A stretch of 64,000 nucleotides of DNA from JARYLZ01 sp964388275. Lineage in GTDB: Bacteria > Bacteroidota > Ignavibacteria > SZUA-365. Both the position numbers and the translations under genes were made by a program. Positions 1-8,874 of the stretch are shown one piece after another (within the stretch, counting starts at the first letter, position 1; the number at the start of each line of letters is the position of its first letter). Below the pieces are notes generated by a model. The model was not told the origin of the DNA and did no database searches. It saw nothing but the letters and a program-made list of their open reading frames with translations. The DNA lies in the NCBI GenBank assembly GCA_964388275.1, contig CAYLZD010000022.1, positions 9,490 to 73,489 on the forward strand, written 5' to 3'.

Positions 1-747
1 ATACCGCACGGCGGCGGCGGACCCGGAATGGGACCCATCTGCGCCGCGGCGCATCTGGCGCCGTTTCTGCCGGGGCATCCAGTGGCGAAAACCGGCGGGG
101 ACAAGGCGATCACCGCCGTAGCTTCCGCGCCTTGGGGCAGCGCCTCCATTTTACCCATCTCCTGGGCCTATATGAAGCTGCTGGGGGGCCGCGGACTGGC
201 CTCGGCTTCGAGGTATGCCATACTCAACGCCAATTACCTGAAAGCCCGGCTAGAGAAAGAGTACTCGATCTTGTACACGGGCCGGAACGGCAGAGTTGCG
301 CATGAGTTCATTCTAGATCTGCGGCCTTTCAAGAGCGCGCATGTGGAAGCCGAGGACGTGGCGAAGCGGTTGATGGACTACAATTTCCACGCTCCCACGG
401 TTTCATTCCCAGTCGCCGGAACCCTGATGATAGAACCGACGGAGAGCGAATCGAAGGAGGAGCTGGACAGGTTCGTCGACGCCATGCTTTCCATTCGCCG
501 CGAAATACAGGCGATCATGGACGGCACGGCGGATCCCGAGGACAACGTTTTGCGTAACGCTCCGCACACGGCTCGTGAGATCGCGCGCGGCGACTGGCCG
601 CATCCATACAGCCGGGAACAGGCGGCGTTTCCGCTGCCCTATGTGCTGCAGAACAAGTTCTGGCCGCATGTCGGACGCGTGAACAATTCGTACGGCGACA
701 GGCACATCATGTGCTCCTGCCCGCCGATTGAAGCTTACCTGCCGTAA
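1..747 (+). CDS. gcvP: Glycine dehydrogenase (decarboxylating), P-protein, C-terminal part
   Basis: This is the last 248 residues of the PLP-dependent glycine decarboxylase of the glycine cleavage system; the start lies left of the window. The open frame runs in from base 1 and reads IPHGGGGPGMGPI, the glycine-rich loop typical of GcvP, followed by HPVAKTGG and SAPWGSASILPISWAYMKLLGG. The C-terminal lobe ends with the usual MIEPTESESKEELDRFVDAM and the FWPHVGRVNNSYGDRH tail. The PLP-binding lysine should lie just upstream and is not visible. gcvT of the same system is about 28 kb away in this window and gcvH is not present, so the system is not one operon here. The reading frame is intact to its TAA stop. 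Confidence 0.96.
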   Translation: MPHGGGGPGMGPICAAAHLAPFLPGHPVAKTGGDKAITAVASAPWGSASILPISWAYMKLLGGRGLASASRYAILNANYLKARLEKEYSILYTGRNGRVAHEFILDLRPFKSAHVEAEDVAKRLMDYNFHAPTVSFPVAGTLMIEPTESESKEELDRFVDAMLSIRREIQAIMDGTADPEDNVLRNAPHTAREIARGDWPHPYSREQAAFPLPYVLQNKFWPHVGRVNNSYGDRHIMCSCPPIEAYLP

Positions 748-1061
748 CTCGGGCGGATCGACGAGACTCCGCGGTGTTCCTATTCCATGCCCTCCGCGCG
801 GCCTCGCGCGGAGGATGCGCGTGTGTTCCATAACTTCACAACCCGCGCGCGACCTTCCTCGAACCCCCGGCCTCCACGGTGTTGCATCGATTTTTCGCAA
901 GGCCGTTGCCTCGCGTGAGCGCCCCGCATCCCGCGCCTAACCGCTCGCGAGCTCCGGTTCACGACGCATGGTATCAGCCGCAAAAGGCGAAAAGGTCACT
1001 ATGTATTTGTGCCTTTTATGCTCCTTGAGGCGATCCATTCACCCACGCCACAAGGCGAGGC
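748..1061. other. Intergenic region between convergent gcvP and the TPR gene
   Basis: This 314-base stretch has no convincing gene. It holds a perfect GC-rich hairpin just after gcvP (791-814), listed separately. The rest shows no tRNA, promoter with the local consensus, or conserved protein. Confidence 0.6.
791..814 (+). terminator. GC-rich hairpin after gcvP, possible terminator
   Basis: A perfect 10-bp stem (arm CCTCCGCGCG, 791-800, with 805-814) closes a 4-base loop GCCT, 44 bases after the gcvP stop. There is no T-run on either side, so it would be a weak or Rho-assisted terminator, or an mRNA 3' stabiliser. Confidence 0.4.
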
Positions 1062-2219
1062 TCAGTCCAGCGTTCCGAACTGATAATCCTGAATCGACCG
1101 GACGCGCTTCTTGTAAGCGTCGCCATCCTGGTCCTTGCCCTGCTTCTTGCACATTGCGGCCAGCTGGTTGAGAGTATTGACCAGCGACAGGTGATTCGGA
1201 CCCAGCATTTCCTCCCGTGCCCTCAGTATTCGGAGAAGAGTCTCCTCGGCCTTTTGCCAGTTTTCCATGGCCGCGTAGTGCGCCGCGAGACTGCCGAGTA
1301 TGTCGGGGTAAAGCGTCGTGTTCGGGCTGCGAAGTTCGGATGCGATGCGGACCGCGCTCAACAGCGTCTCCTCGGCTTCGGCGGTCTTTCCCAATTCCTT
1401 TTGCGCGACTCCCAAAGTGGACATTGTGACGACGTATGTGAAATGATCCTTCCCGAGCTCCTTTTCAACCGCCTTGAGGAGCGAGTCCGCCATGGCGAGA
1501 GCCGCGCCATGCGAACCCTTCCGCAGAAGCGCCCGGATCTCTTGGTTTTTCACGCTCCACGCTTTCAGATGCGCGGGGCGCTTTTCCAACGATTTCCTGT
1601 CGGTATTGAGCAGGTTGAGCAGCTTTGTGCATTCGTCTCCGGGCTTCTTTTGGCAAAGTTCTTCAGCGTCTGTCACGGCGCCTTCCAGATCGTCGGGAGA
1701 GTCCGCCCAATGAAAGGCGTTATTATATGCATCATCCATTTTCTTCGTTTCACCCTGCGCGAAATGGTAAAGTCCCAGGTTGGCCCATGCGTAAGCTAAC
1801 GTTTTGTCCAATTCCAGACAGCGCAATGTGGACGAGACCGCCTTCTCGAGGTCGCCCGCGAGATATGCGTTCCATCCCATGTTGCCCCATGCGGTCGCAT
1901 ACTTCGGGCGCAACTTCAACGCTTCCTCAAGATATGCTATACCCCTCTTCGGGTCGATTTTGTCAAGCAGATAGCCCAGCTTGAAGAGAATGTCGAATCG
2001 CCGGTCGGCATCGTCCTTCGGCAGCGCGTCGAGGGCCGGCAGCAGCACATCGCGGGCCTCGGCCAACTTCCCCTGACTGATCAATGTGTCGGATTTCCGC
2101 AGGGCTTCCTGCGCATCCTGAGAGAAAGCGGTTCTCGATGAAGCGATGGAGAATAGAAAAACGGCGGCGGCAAGGATCAAGTAGGATCTGTGAGATCCAC
2201 ATACAACGTGCTGATTCAT
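1062..2219 (-). CDS. Secreted tetratricopeptide-repeat protein
   Basis: The frame can be extended upstream to 2336, but the likely start is the ATG at 2219. It gives a clean signal peptide (YLILAAAVFLFSIASS, then a cut after AFSQ), and a GGAG lies 9 bases upstream. The mature protein of about 350 residues is a TPR solenoid: an N-terminal block with repeats such as YATAWGNMGWNAYLAGDLEKA and AYAWANLGLYHFAQGETKKM, then a linker and a second block of kinesin-light-chain-like repeats (TLLSAVRIASELRSP; TLLRILRAREEMLGPNHLSL). TPRs bind proteins and a periplasmic location is inferred. The partner is unknown. A good promoter lies at 2341-2369. Confidence 0.85.
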   Translation of the reverse strand: MNQHVVCGSHRSYLILAAAVFLFSIASSRTAFSQDAQEALRKSDTLISQGKLAEARDVLLPALDALPKDDADRRFDILFKLGYLLDKIDPKRGIAYLEEALKLRPKYATAWGNMGWNAYLAGDLEKAVSSTLRCLELDKTLAYAWANLGLYHFAQGETKKMDDAYNNAFHWADSPDDLEGAVTDAEELCQKKPGDECTKLLNLLNTDRKSLEKRPAHLKAWSVKNQEIRALLRKGSHGAALAMADSLLKAVEKELGKDHFTYVVTMSTLGVAQKELGKTAEAEETLLSAVRIASELRSPNTTLYPDILGSLAAHYAAMENWQKAEETLLRILRAREEMLGPNHLSLVNTLNQLAAMCKKQGKDQDGDAYKKRVRSIQDYQFGTLD

Positions 2220-2340
2220 TGTTCGACTCCAGCAGGGAAATTGGAGATTCAGTGAATTTGTTTCGGACCTGCGCGGGATTCCGAATTCCGAAACGCCGCA
2301 TACTGGAATCGGAACCCGATCTCGAATAATATACAATCGG

Positions 2341-2369
2341 AAATTAGCGCCTTTTCAGCTTTGTGTCAA
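2341..2369 (-). promoter_or_regulatory. Promoter of the TPR gene
   Basis: On the minus strand TTGACA (2369-2364) is followed by 17 bases and TAATTT (2346-2341). This is the best sigma70 match in the window together with the queA promoter. The expected transcript start is near 2334, leaving a leader of about 115 bases before the ATG at 2219. Confidence 0.7.
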
Positions 2370-2448
2370 TATTCCCGACCGCTTCGTCCGTGAATTCTCT
2401 TTCTGTTGCAACAGAATGAAATTCCTGCACGACTTCGAGGATTTAAGC

Positions 2449-2478
2449 TTGGCGGCGCGAATGTTCGGGGCTAATTTG
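2449..2478 (+). promoter_or_regulatory. Promoter of the conserved hypothetical gene at 2507
   Basis: TTGGCG (2449-2454), 17 bases, TAATTTG (2472-2478). The predicted transcript start near 2485 lies inside the longer version of the downstream frame (GTG at 2483), which argues that translation starts at the ATG at 2507. Confidence 0.55.
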
Positions 2479-2506
2479 CCGGGTGAAACGAGTCGGGACA
2501 CTGGAC

Positions 2507-3103
2507 ATGATACTTCGAATAACATTGCTTTCGGCTTCCTGCCTTCTTATCGCGGCATTGTGTTTGCTTCTGTGGCCGGAGCCGTCCATCACACACGCGC
2601 CGGGTATACTCTGCCCTGATGAGCCGGTACAAGAGAATCTCGAGGAAGCCGAGTCCTTCCGTCACGAGGATTTCACGATCACGCCGCTGGCGGCATATGA
2701 GATACGCGCACTGGTGTTGAGCAGGAAAGAGTATTCCGACAAGGCGGCCGAAATCTCGCCGCTCGATCTTGCGCTCGGCTGGGGCGCCATGTCCAACCAG
2801 GCTGTGATCGACAACCTCGACATTTCACAGACGAATCGCTTTTATCTCTGGAAAACAAAACGTCTTCCGATATCCGTGTCGGAAATCTCAGTATCCAGCG
2901 CGAATGTTCATGTCATACCGGCCGATGAAGATATCGAGAATCTGCTGGACGGGATTGTACGCGGCAGCGTAGTAACAATGAGCGGCTGTCTAGTGCAGGT
3001 CGCACGCAGCGACGGTTTCCGCTGGCGAAGCTCACTGCGTCGTGATGATACAGGAAACGGGGCTTGTGAGATCCTGTATGTCGAGAATCTGTCGGTGGAA
3101 TGA
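2507..3103 (+). CDS. Conserved hypothetical membrane-anchored protein
   Basis: A 198-residue protein with an N-terminal hydrophobic segment (ITLLSASCLLIAALCLLL), then a soluble domain with a distinctive core: FTITPLAAYEIRALVLSR, PLDLALGWGAMSNQAVID, NRFYLW, and a C-terminal GFRWRSSLRRDDTGNGACE. I recall the same signature (LALGWG-MS, WRSSL-RDDTG-GACE) from a widespread uncharacterised family in which the W, R and D residues are invariant; its function is not known to me. The position of the membrane segment suggests an inner-membrane anchor or uncleaved signal with the domain outside. An upstream GTG at 2483 is in frame but sits at the promoter. Confidence 0.75.
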   Translation: MILRITLLSASCLLIAALCLLLWPEPSITHAPGILCPDEPVQENLEEAESFRHEDFTITPLAAYEIRALVLSRKEYSDKAAEISPLDLALGWGAMSNQAVIDNLDISQTNRFYLWKTKRLPISVSEISVSSANVHVIPADEDIENLLDGIVRGSVVTMSGCLVQVARSDGFRWRSSLRRDDTGNGACEILYVENLSVE

Positions 3104-3185
3104 TGCCGCCGGCGGGTTTGCGCATACTGCCCTTATGGCCGGCCGGACGACGGAACACCCGGCAGGAACAGGCACAATCTTATCG

Positions 3186-3605
3186 ATGATGAACACGAGC
3201 GGACGCAAAACAATCAACCACGATATAAGCGGACTGCTTGGGCGGGCCAGGACTGTCGCGGTGATCGGAATTTCGGACAATCCTTCGCGCGCGAGTTATC
3301 GCATAGGATCGGATCTTCTCCGCCGCGGTTACACGGTGTACCCGGTGAATCCGAAACTCGAGACGTGGCGGGGAATTCCGGCATATCCCGATTTGGCTTC
3401 GGCGCCCTCCGGAGTGGACATAGTCAACGTCTTCAGGCGATCGGAACACGTGGCCGGAATAGTGGACGAAGCGATTGCGGCAGGCGCCCGGGCGCTATGG
3501 CTGCAGCTCGGGGTTGTCGATGAAAAGGCGGCACTGAAAGCGCTCGACGCCGGACTCGACGTCGTGATGGATCGCTGCATATCCGTCGAGCTGTCCGCGC
3601 TTTAA
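3186..3605 (+). CDS. CoA-binding (Rossmann) domain protein
   Basis: A 139-residue single-domain protein of the CoA_binding_2 (YccU) family. The glycine-rich start ARTVAVIGISDNPSRASY, the segment GYTVYPVNPKLETWRGIPAYPDLA, and the end WLQLGVVDEKAALKALDAGLDVVMDRCISVE match the family closely in order and length. These proteins bind CoA in the fold of succinyl-CoA synthetase alpha, but their cellular role is unclear. The frame extends upstream to 3042 but overlaps the preceding gene there; the ATG pair at 3186/3189 gives the family's normal length. Confidence 0.88.
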   Translation: MMNTSGRKTINHDISGLLGRARTVAVIGISDNPSRASYRIGSDLLRRGYTVYPVNPKLETWRGIPAYPDLASAPSGVDIVNVFRRSEHVAGIVDEAIAAGARALWLQLGVVDEKAALKALDAGLDVVMDRCISVELSAL

Positions 3606-3611
3606 TGAAAC

Positions 3612-3633
3612 GCCCGCGCTGCAAGGCGCGGGC
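3612..3633. terminator. Hairpin between convergent genes
   Basis: GCCCGCGC (3612-3619), loop TGCAAG, then the perfect complement (3626-3633), immediately after the CoA-binding gene and before the end of the minus-strand CPXCG gene. No T-run follows, so strength is uncertain; it could serve both strands. Confidence 0.45.
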
Positions 3634-3675
3634 TCAAGTCCATCGGGCGGGAAGCGCTCGATCGCGCATCCGCGA

Positions 3676-3861
3676 TCAGCCCTCAGCTTCCACGGCGACT
3701 TCGACGAGGAGGGTGTCGTCATCGTATCTGACGTGGAGCGTGTTGGGACGGCAACACACTTCGCAGTCCTCGACGAAAACCTGATCCTTCCCGGCCGTGA
3801 GATCCACATCGATCTCATTGGGCTGGAAACACCATGCGCACCAGAAGATTTTGCGTTTCAT
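3676..3861 (-). CDS. CPXCG-type small cysteine-rich protein
   Basis: A 61-residue protein with the layout of the Cys_rich_CPXG family: an N-terminal CAWC pair (in place of the usual CPxC), the segment IDVDLTAGKDQVFVEDCEVCCRPN, and a basic/acidic beta-strand end. Two Cys pairs about 20 residues apart suggest one zinc site. Function is unknown in the family. It sits 75 bases upstream of the amidase gene on the same strand. Confidence 0.85.
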   Translation of the reverse strand: MKRKIFWCAWCFQPNEIDVDLTAGKDQVFVEDCEVCCRPNTLHVRYDDDTLLVEVAVEAEG

Positions 3862-3936
3862 TACGACCTCCGGTATCCTTGTTCTTCCGCAACGTATGCA
3901 TGCGCGGCACGAAAGTCAAGGAGTGAATCCGTCCGC

Positions 3937-5658
3937 TCACTTGAGGCTTTTCTCGTACTCCTCAGCGAATTTGTCGACGGTCTGGAAGATCAGATTCGCT
4001 ACATGGGTCTGACCGGCCTGGGAAGCCAGGAACGCTTCCTCCTTCGGATTGGACAGGAAGCCCGATTCGATCAACACGCCCGGCATGGACGCTCCCACGA
4101 GCACATAGAAACCGGCCTGCTTAACGCCCAGACTCCGGATTTTGCCGTTTTTCTTGACTGTTTCATGGAAAATGTCGGCGACGCGTTCGCTGTACTTCAT
4201 GAACGCGCTCTGTGCCATGGTCACGATGATGAAATTCTCGTCGGTCAGTTTCTTATATCGTTTTTCATAGTCCTGTTCGAGACGGACGACGGAGTTTTCG
4301 AATTCGGCCACCCTTATGGCTTCTTCAGTGCGGCCGGGTCTGAGGAGGTAGATCTCCGTGCCGGTGGCCGTGGACGGTTTTTTTTCCGTTGAATTGCAGT
4401 GAATGGAGAGAAACAGTTTGCCCTTGGCCTCGTTGGCTATTTTTCCTCTTCTGTCCAGTTCTACGAACCTGTCGTCGCGCCTCGTGTAGACGACCTTTAT
4501 TCCTTTGAGTCTTTTTTGGATCATCTCGCCCAGCTTCAAGGCGATGCCGAGTGTGACGTTTTTCTCCTTCAGGCCGGAGGTGCCTATGGCGCCGGGATCC
4601 CTGCCACCGTGGCCGGGATCGATGACTATGCAGTCGAGCGCCCATTTGCGCTTTCTCGCGGAGGACTTATCCTGCTCCTCGTCCGAAAGGATCTCCTGGA
4701 TTTCGGCTTCCTTGTAAAGCGTAACGAGAAGGTCGTTGCCTTCCGCGTCGCGAAGTATGCTTCTGGTGCGGATTCCGTTTCCAAGGGCGATTTCGAGCCG
4801 CGCATCGGGTCCTACCTGCACACCGTTGATCGATTTGACGTCATCGCCGGCTATGGGTGTTTGCCGGAACTCGCTCTCGTCTATCCGCGCACCGCTGAAA
4901 GAGAGTATCAGCATTTCGTCGCCTGCTTCCTCCCGGGCGGGATCGGGAAGCTGTTTCCTCGAATGTATGCGGATGACGGTGCCGTTGCGCCGAACGTCCA
5001 CCGTCGCATGCGTGATGTCGGCCTTGGAAGCAGTCTCGGCGGCAGGCGGTTTTTTCTCCGCGGCGACCGATTGCGCGGAGGGCGAGGTAGCGGCGGGTTT
5101 TTCCGGAGAGCGGATTTCCGTTGCCGGACGCGCGTTTCGCGCTTCGCCGGAGATGTCGAGCGTGGGTGGAGTTTCGCTGAAAGCGACGCCTTTGTCCCAT
5201 GCGGCCGCGAGTATGGGCGAGATGGCGGCGGCGGGCGCGTAAAGGGCCGTGTCGCGGCGCAGCACCTCAAGCGGGAGCTGGGCGACTTTCTCGATGGCGT
5301 TCGTGGCGTGATCTATGACGGGAATGAAGGGATTGTCGGCCGTAAGCTTGATGCGGCGGTTGCCGGTCACGATTTCCATTTTTCCCCTCTTTTTATCCGA
5401 ATACAGCCGCAACGAGCATCCCGACGCAAAGGCGTCCATGGAAACATAGACCACGCCGTTGCGGTCGAAGGCCGGGGCATTGAATTCGCCGCCGGGGAAA
5501 CGGACGAGCACCGACGAGTGGGATTGTGACGCGGAAATGGACGAGTGAAGTAAAATCAGCAGCGGGATCGCGATAGAAATGTGCGGAATCCGGCGGGGCG
5601 TTGCCGTCACGGTCGTGGCGCTTTTCAACTCGAATGTTTTCATAATGTCTGATTGCAT
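3937..5658 (-). CDS. N-acetylmuramoyl-L-alanine amidase (AMIN + Amidase_3)
   Basis: A periplasmic peptidoglycan amidase of about 573 residues. An N-terminal hydrophobic signal (ISIAIPLLILLHSSISAS) is followed by a beta-rich domain resembling copper-amine-oxidase N-domains (about 45-150), an Ala/Pro/Lys-rich linker, an AMIN-like domain (about 225-320), and the zinc amidase domain (about 340-570). The zinc ligands are visible in DPGHGGRDPGA and SIHCNS, and the catalytic Glu in VLIESGFLSNPKEE. It should cleave the bond between MurNAc and L-Ala in the stem peptide during cell separation. An in-frame ATG at 5643 is an equally possible start; neither has a strong ribosome-binding site. Confidence 0.93.
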   Translation of the reverse strand: MQSDIMKTFELKSATTVTATPRRIPHISIAIPLLILLHSSISASQSHSSVLVRFPGGEFNAPAFDRNGVVYVSMDAFASGCSLRLYSDKKRGKMEIVTGNRRIKLTADNPFIPVIDHATNAIEKVAQLPLEVLRRDTALYAPAAAISPILAAAWDKGVAFSETPPTLDISGEARNARPATEIRSPEKPAATSPSAQSVAAEKKPPAAETASKADITHATVDVRRNGTVIRIHSRKQLPDPAREEAGDEMLILSFSGARIDESEFRQTPIAGDDVKSINGVQVGPDARLEIALGNGIRTRSILRDAEGNDLLVTLYKEAEIQEILSDEEQDKSSARKRKWALDCIVIDPGHGGRDPGAIGTSGLKEKNVTLGIALKLGEMIQKRLKGIKVVYTRRDDRFVELDRRGKIANEAKGKLFLSIHCNSTEKKPSTATGTEIYLLRPGRTEEAIRVAEFENSVVRLEQDYEKRYKKLTDENFIIVTMAQSAFMKYSERVADIFHETVKKNGKIRSLGVKQAGFYVLVGASMPGVLIESGFLSNPKEEAFLASQAGQTHVANLIFQTVDKFAEEYEKSLK

Positions 5659-5687
5659 GTTTCCGGCGCCGTCGGACGGCCGAAGGT

Positions 5688-6185
5688 TCAGCGGTAATTG
5701 ACGAACTGTGCGTCGAACGGCAGATCCGCTTCGCGTACCTTCTGTATGATCGTCTGCAAGTCGTCTATCTTCTGCGCCGTCACTCTGACCTGGTCCTCCT
5801 GTATCGCCGCCTGAGCCTTGAGTTTCATGTCCTTTATCATTTTTACGAGCTGCCGTGCCTGCTCCTTGTCGATGCCGGCTTGGAATGATACCGTCTGCCT
5901 GAGCATTCCGCCGCTCGCGTCCTCGATATTGCCGTATTGAACCGCCTTGAGCGGTATGCCTCTTCTGATGAGCTTGTCCTGCAGTATGTCAATGATGGCC
6001 TTTCTCTTGAAGTCGTCGTCGGCCAGCACGACAATCCGGCGTTCTTTCTGTTGCAAGGTGATTGAGCTTTTGGATCCCTTGAAATCGTATCGCGTCCTGA
6101 TTTCCTTCATCGTCTGATTGTAGGCGTTGTCGACTTCCTGCATGTCGACTCTTGAGACGATGTCGAAAGAGTGTTGTGTCGCCAT
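5688..6185 (-). CDS. yajQ: YajQ family nucleotide-binding protein
   Basis: 165 residues, the normal family length. The hallmark sequences FDIVSRVDMQEVDNAYNQ, RYDFKGSKSSI and the C-terminal SDLPFDAQFVNYR-like ending (here ADLPFDAQFVNYR) are present. Family members have two ferredoxin-like domains; a Xanthomonas member has been reported to bind cyclic-di-GMP and a Pseudomonas phage study linked one to transcription. It follows the SpoIIE-type phosphatase gene after only 2 bases, so the two are surely co-transcribed. Confidence 0.94.
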   Translation of the reverse strand: MATQHSFDIVSRVDMQEVDNAYNQTMKEIRTRYDFKGSKSSITLQQKERRIVVLADDDFKRKAIIDILQDKLIRRGIPLKAVQYGNIEDASGGMLRQTVSFQAGIDKEQARQLVKMIKDMKLKAQAAIQEDQVRVTAQKIDDLQTIIQKVREADLPFDAQFVNYR

Positions 6186-6187
6186 TT

Positions 6188-7423
6188 CTACCTCACGCGT
6201 TTAATTACGACGATGGTCTTGTCGTCCGAATAGGGTCCGGAGGCGCTGAAAGTCTGCACCTGTTGCAGCACTTCGCGGCAGATGTCCTTCGGCGTGTTCC
6301 CGGCGCAATCATGGATAATCGAAATAAGGCGTCGCTCGCCGAATTCCTCGGTTTCATTGCCGGCTTCGGTGATGCCGTCGGTGTATATGGCGAGAACGTC
6401 GTTACGGGCGAGCGCCGCGCTGCTTATGCCGTAGGTGGCGTCGGGCATGAGGCCGATGATGGGCCCGGTGGTTGTAAGCGTTGTGCAGCGGCCGCTCGCG
6501 GCATGGTAGTGCAACGGTCTCGGGTGGCCTGCGTTCGCGTAGAGCAGCAAGCCGTCGCGGGTATCGAAGAGTTCGCAGTAAAACAGGGAAAGGATGCGGT
6601 CGTCCGGAAAAATCTTGGTGTTGATGGCGTTGATGCGCCTGATAGCGGTCGACATTTTCGATTCGTATTCGACGCCCATCATCAGGGCGCCCGAAACAAA
6701 TAGCGCCTGCACCGCCGCCGGCAGGCCCTTGCTTGCGGCGTCACCGACGGCGACTCCCATCCGCGAGGCGTCGCTCGAGAACGTATAATAATTGAAAAAA
6801 TCGCCTCCCACCGTGCGGTCCGGGACGCTGACGCCGTAGAGTTCATACGGTCCGAAACTGTGCTCGTGGGCGGGAAGAATCTGGCGCTGCAGGACGGCGG
6901 CATGCTCGAGCTCCGACAGCAGGGTGCGTTTTTCATCGTCGCTGCGCCGGCGCGCCAGCATGTTGGTCACCGCCTGGCCGACAATGTTCATCGTGTACCG
7001 GAATTCATGGTCGGATTCGGCGGCGTTGAAGGCCATGAGGTACTCGTAATATGCCGTGCGGCCCTTGCGGACGGTGGTTCCTATGCCCGTAGCCGAATAC
7101 TTCATTATCCCCTTGCTGCGAAGCACGACGTTTGTCTCGTCGGCCAGCACGGTGCGGCGGCGGGCGACCTCCTGGAAAATCGAGTAATCCTTGAGCCGGA
7201 TTTTGAAGCCCCTGCCGACGGGCTCGATCATGCCCTCCTCGTAGGCGAGCTCGTAACATTCCTCCTCCGGGTGAAGTTTCCAGATCCTGCCGCCGACAAT
7301 ACTTATATCGTTGTGTTTGACGATTTCCGAGAGTATGGCCCTGAGCATATCCTCTTCCGAGGAGAATTCGGCGTAGCCGACTTTCTCGATTGTCTTGTAC
7401 AGTGTGCGTTGCGTCATTGCCAT
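6188..7423 (-). CDS. GAF-like sensor with PP2C/SpoIIE serine phosphatase
   Basis: A 411-residue soluble signalling protein. Residues about 10-165 form a GAF-like sensor, followed by a short helical linker (about 165-190, SDDEKRTLLSELEHAAVLQRQ) and an SpoIIE/RsbU-type PPM phosphatase domain (about 200-410). Metal-binding motifs are visible: GGDFFNYY, AVGDAASKGLPAA, AIYTDGITEA and SDDKTIVVIK. Such enzymes usually dephosphorylate anti-anti-sigma proteins (partner switching). No anti-sigma partner is nearby; the close neighbour is yajQ. Confidence 0.92.
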   Translation of the reverse strand: MAMTQRTLYKTIEKVGYAEFSSEEDMLRAILSEIVKHNDISIVGGRIWKLHPEEECYELAYEEGMIEPVGRGFKIRLKDYSIFQEVARRRTVLADETNVVLRSKGIMKYSATGIGTTVRKGRTAYYEYLMAFNAAESDHEFRYTMNIVGQAVTNMLARRRSDDEKRTLLSELEHAAVLQRQILPAHEHSFGPYELYGVSVPDRTVGGDFFNYYTFSSDASRMGVAVGDAASKGLPAAVQALFVSGALMMGVEYESKMSTAIRRINAINTKIFPDDRILSLFYCELFDTRDGLLLYANAGHPRPLHYHAASGRCTTLTTTGPIIGLMPDATYGISSAALARNDVLAIYTDGITEAGNETEEFGERRLISIIHDCAGNTPKDICREVLQQVQTFSASGPYSDDKTIVVIKRVR

Positions 7424-7513
7424 TTTGCTTGTCTTCGCCTTTATGCTCGTTTGTATGCCAAATTCGCGCCCGGTCTCTCGTTCACCGTCCCGACATGTTC
7501 GCGCAGGTTCCGT

Positions 7514-8665
7514 TCAAAGGGATCTCCATGCGATGATAAGGACGAGCAGGAGGACGGCGCCTCCGGTGAAAAATGGATATTGATGACCGGCCGCCTGGAA
7601 CATGAAACTTCCCCATACCGGCCCGGTAGTTCTTCCGAGGGCGCCGAGCGACTGGTTGATTCCGAGAATGCTGCCCTGTTCGCGGCTGTCGGTTCTCCGG
7701 GAGAGGAGTCCCAGGAGAATCGGGGTTATCAGCCCGGATCCGAATGACAATACGGTGAGCACCGCATGCAACGCCAGTGTGTTGTGGAATACCGGGATGA
7801 GCGTAAGACCGATCATCGTGCAGGCGCTGCCGATGAGAATCAGCGTGACATCGTTCGCGCGCTTCATCAGAGGGCGTATGGCCCATCCCTGCGTCAGCGC
7901 TCCGATGATGCCCATGTAACCGAAGAGATAACCCACCTGATAGTCTGTATATCCGAATTCCCTGATGGAAAGGATGGGAAAGGTCGCATAGATATTCGCA
8001 TAGCCGAAAGTCGCCAGGAAGAACAGCGCGAGAATAACGCCGATTCCGGGGCGGGAAACGGCCGCTCGAAGCGAGCGCAGTGTGAACGCCGAACTCCCGC
8101 CTGCGGTAAACGACCGTTTCTCGGGCTCGGGCAGTATGACCGCCGTCAGCGTGAGCGCGACGGCGGAAAGGCCGGCGGCGGCCAAGCCCGGAACCGCATA
8201 CCCGTAGTTGCTGAGCAGTCCGCCGATTACCGGACCGAAAACAAAACCCAGTCCGAATGCCGCTCCAATTAGACCCATGCCTTTGGCGCGATCATGTTCT
8301 TCCGTCACATCCGCTATGTATGCCTGCGCCGCGCCTACGTTGGATCCGCCGATCCCCGCCAGCAGGCGGGAAAGGAAAAGAATGGTGAGAGAGTCCGCCA
8401 GACCGAACATGACGTAACCGATCACTGTAAAGCACAGTCCGACCAGTATAACGGGTCTTCTACCGATACGGTCCGACCATCTGCCCCATAACGGTGTAAA
8501 TACAAGCTGCATCAGCGAAAACGAGGCGACGAGCAGCCCCACGGTTAAATCGGAGGCGGCGAAACCGCGCTGCGCATATGACGGCAGTATCGGAATCACT
8601 ATCCCGAACCCGAGCAGATCGATGAAAATGATGAAAAATATTATTAAAAGAGGCGTTTTCTTCAT
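7514..8665 (-). CDS. MFS multidrug/tetracycline-type efflux transporter
   Basis: 383 residues with 12 predicted membrane spans, starting IIFFIIFIDLLGFGIVIPILPSY as in the TetA/Bmr (DHA1) families. Motif A is clear between TM2 and TM3 (GRWSDRIGRRPVIL), and the antiporter motif in TM5 reads GAAFGLGFVFGPVIGG. It is a proton-driven drug or metabolite exporter; the substrate cannot be read from sequence. It lies 90 bases upstream of the phosphatase gene on the same strand. Confidence 0.9.
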   Translation of the reverse strand: MKKTPLLIIFFIIFIDLLGFGIVIPILPSYAQRGFAASDLTVGLLVASFSLMQLVFTPLWGRWSDRIGRRPVILVGLCFTVIGYVMFGLADSLTILFLSRLLAGIGGSNVGAAQAYIADVTEEHDRAKGMGLIGAAFGLGFVFGPVIGGLLSNYGYAVPGLAAAGLSAVALTLTAVILPEPEKRSFTAGGSSAFTLRSLRAAVSRPGIGVILALFFLATFGYANIYATFPILSIREFGYTDYQVGYLFGYMGIIGALTQGWAIRPLMKRANDVTLILIGSACTMIGLTLIPVFHNTLALHAVLTVLSFGSGLITPILLGLLSRRTDSREQGSILGINQSLGALGRTTGPVWGSFMFQAAGHQYPFFTGGAVLLLVLIIAWRSL

Positions 8666-8874
8666 GAATCGGCTTTAACTGTCAGGTTTGCGCGCTCTTC
8701 GGAGTCTTTGTCGGTTGAACAGGACGAGCAGACAAGCACGGACCGGATTTGCCTGATTTTAAATCATTCAATAAAGGTATCGACTATAACAGGCAATTCC
8801 AAGAAACCCTATTCAAGACCATGTCTCCTGCATATGCTATTTTACGTCATTGAGTTATAACACGGAGCCCGCGT

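Noticed and set aside
1004..1017. The 14-base word TATTTGTGCCTTTT occurs here and again at 33573-33586
   Set aside because: A shared 14-mer in 64 kb is expected by chance several times, and the two contexts (between convergent genes; upstream of the giant gene) differ.
2483..2506. Longer start (GTG 2483) for the conserved hypothetical gene
   Set aside because: The best promoter places the transcript start at about 2485, after this codon.
4399..5529. Plus-strand frame opposite the amidase gene
   Set aside because: Arg/Gly-rich shadow of a well-supported amidase.
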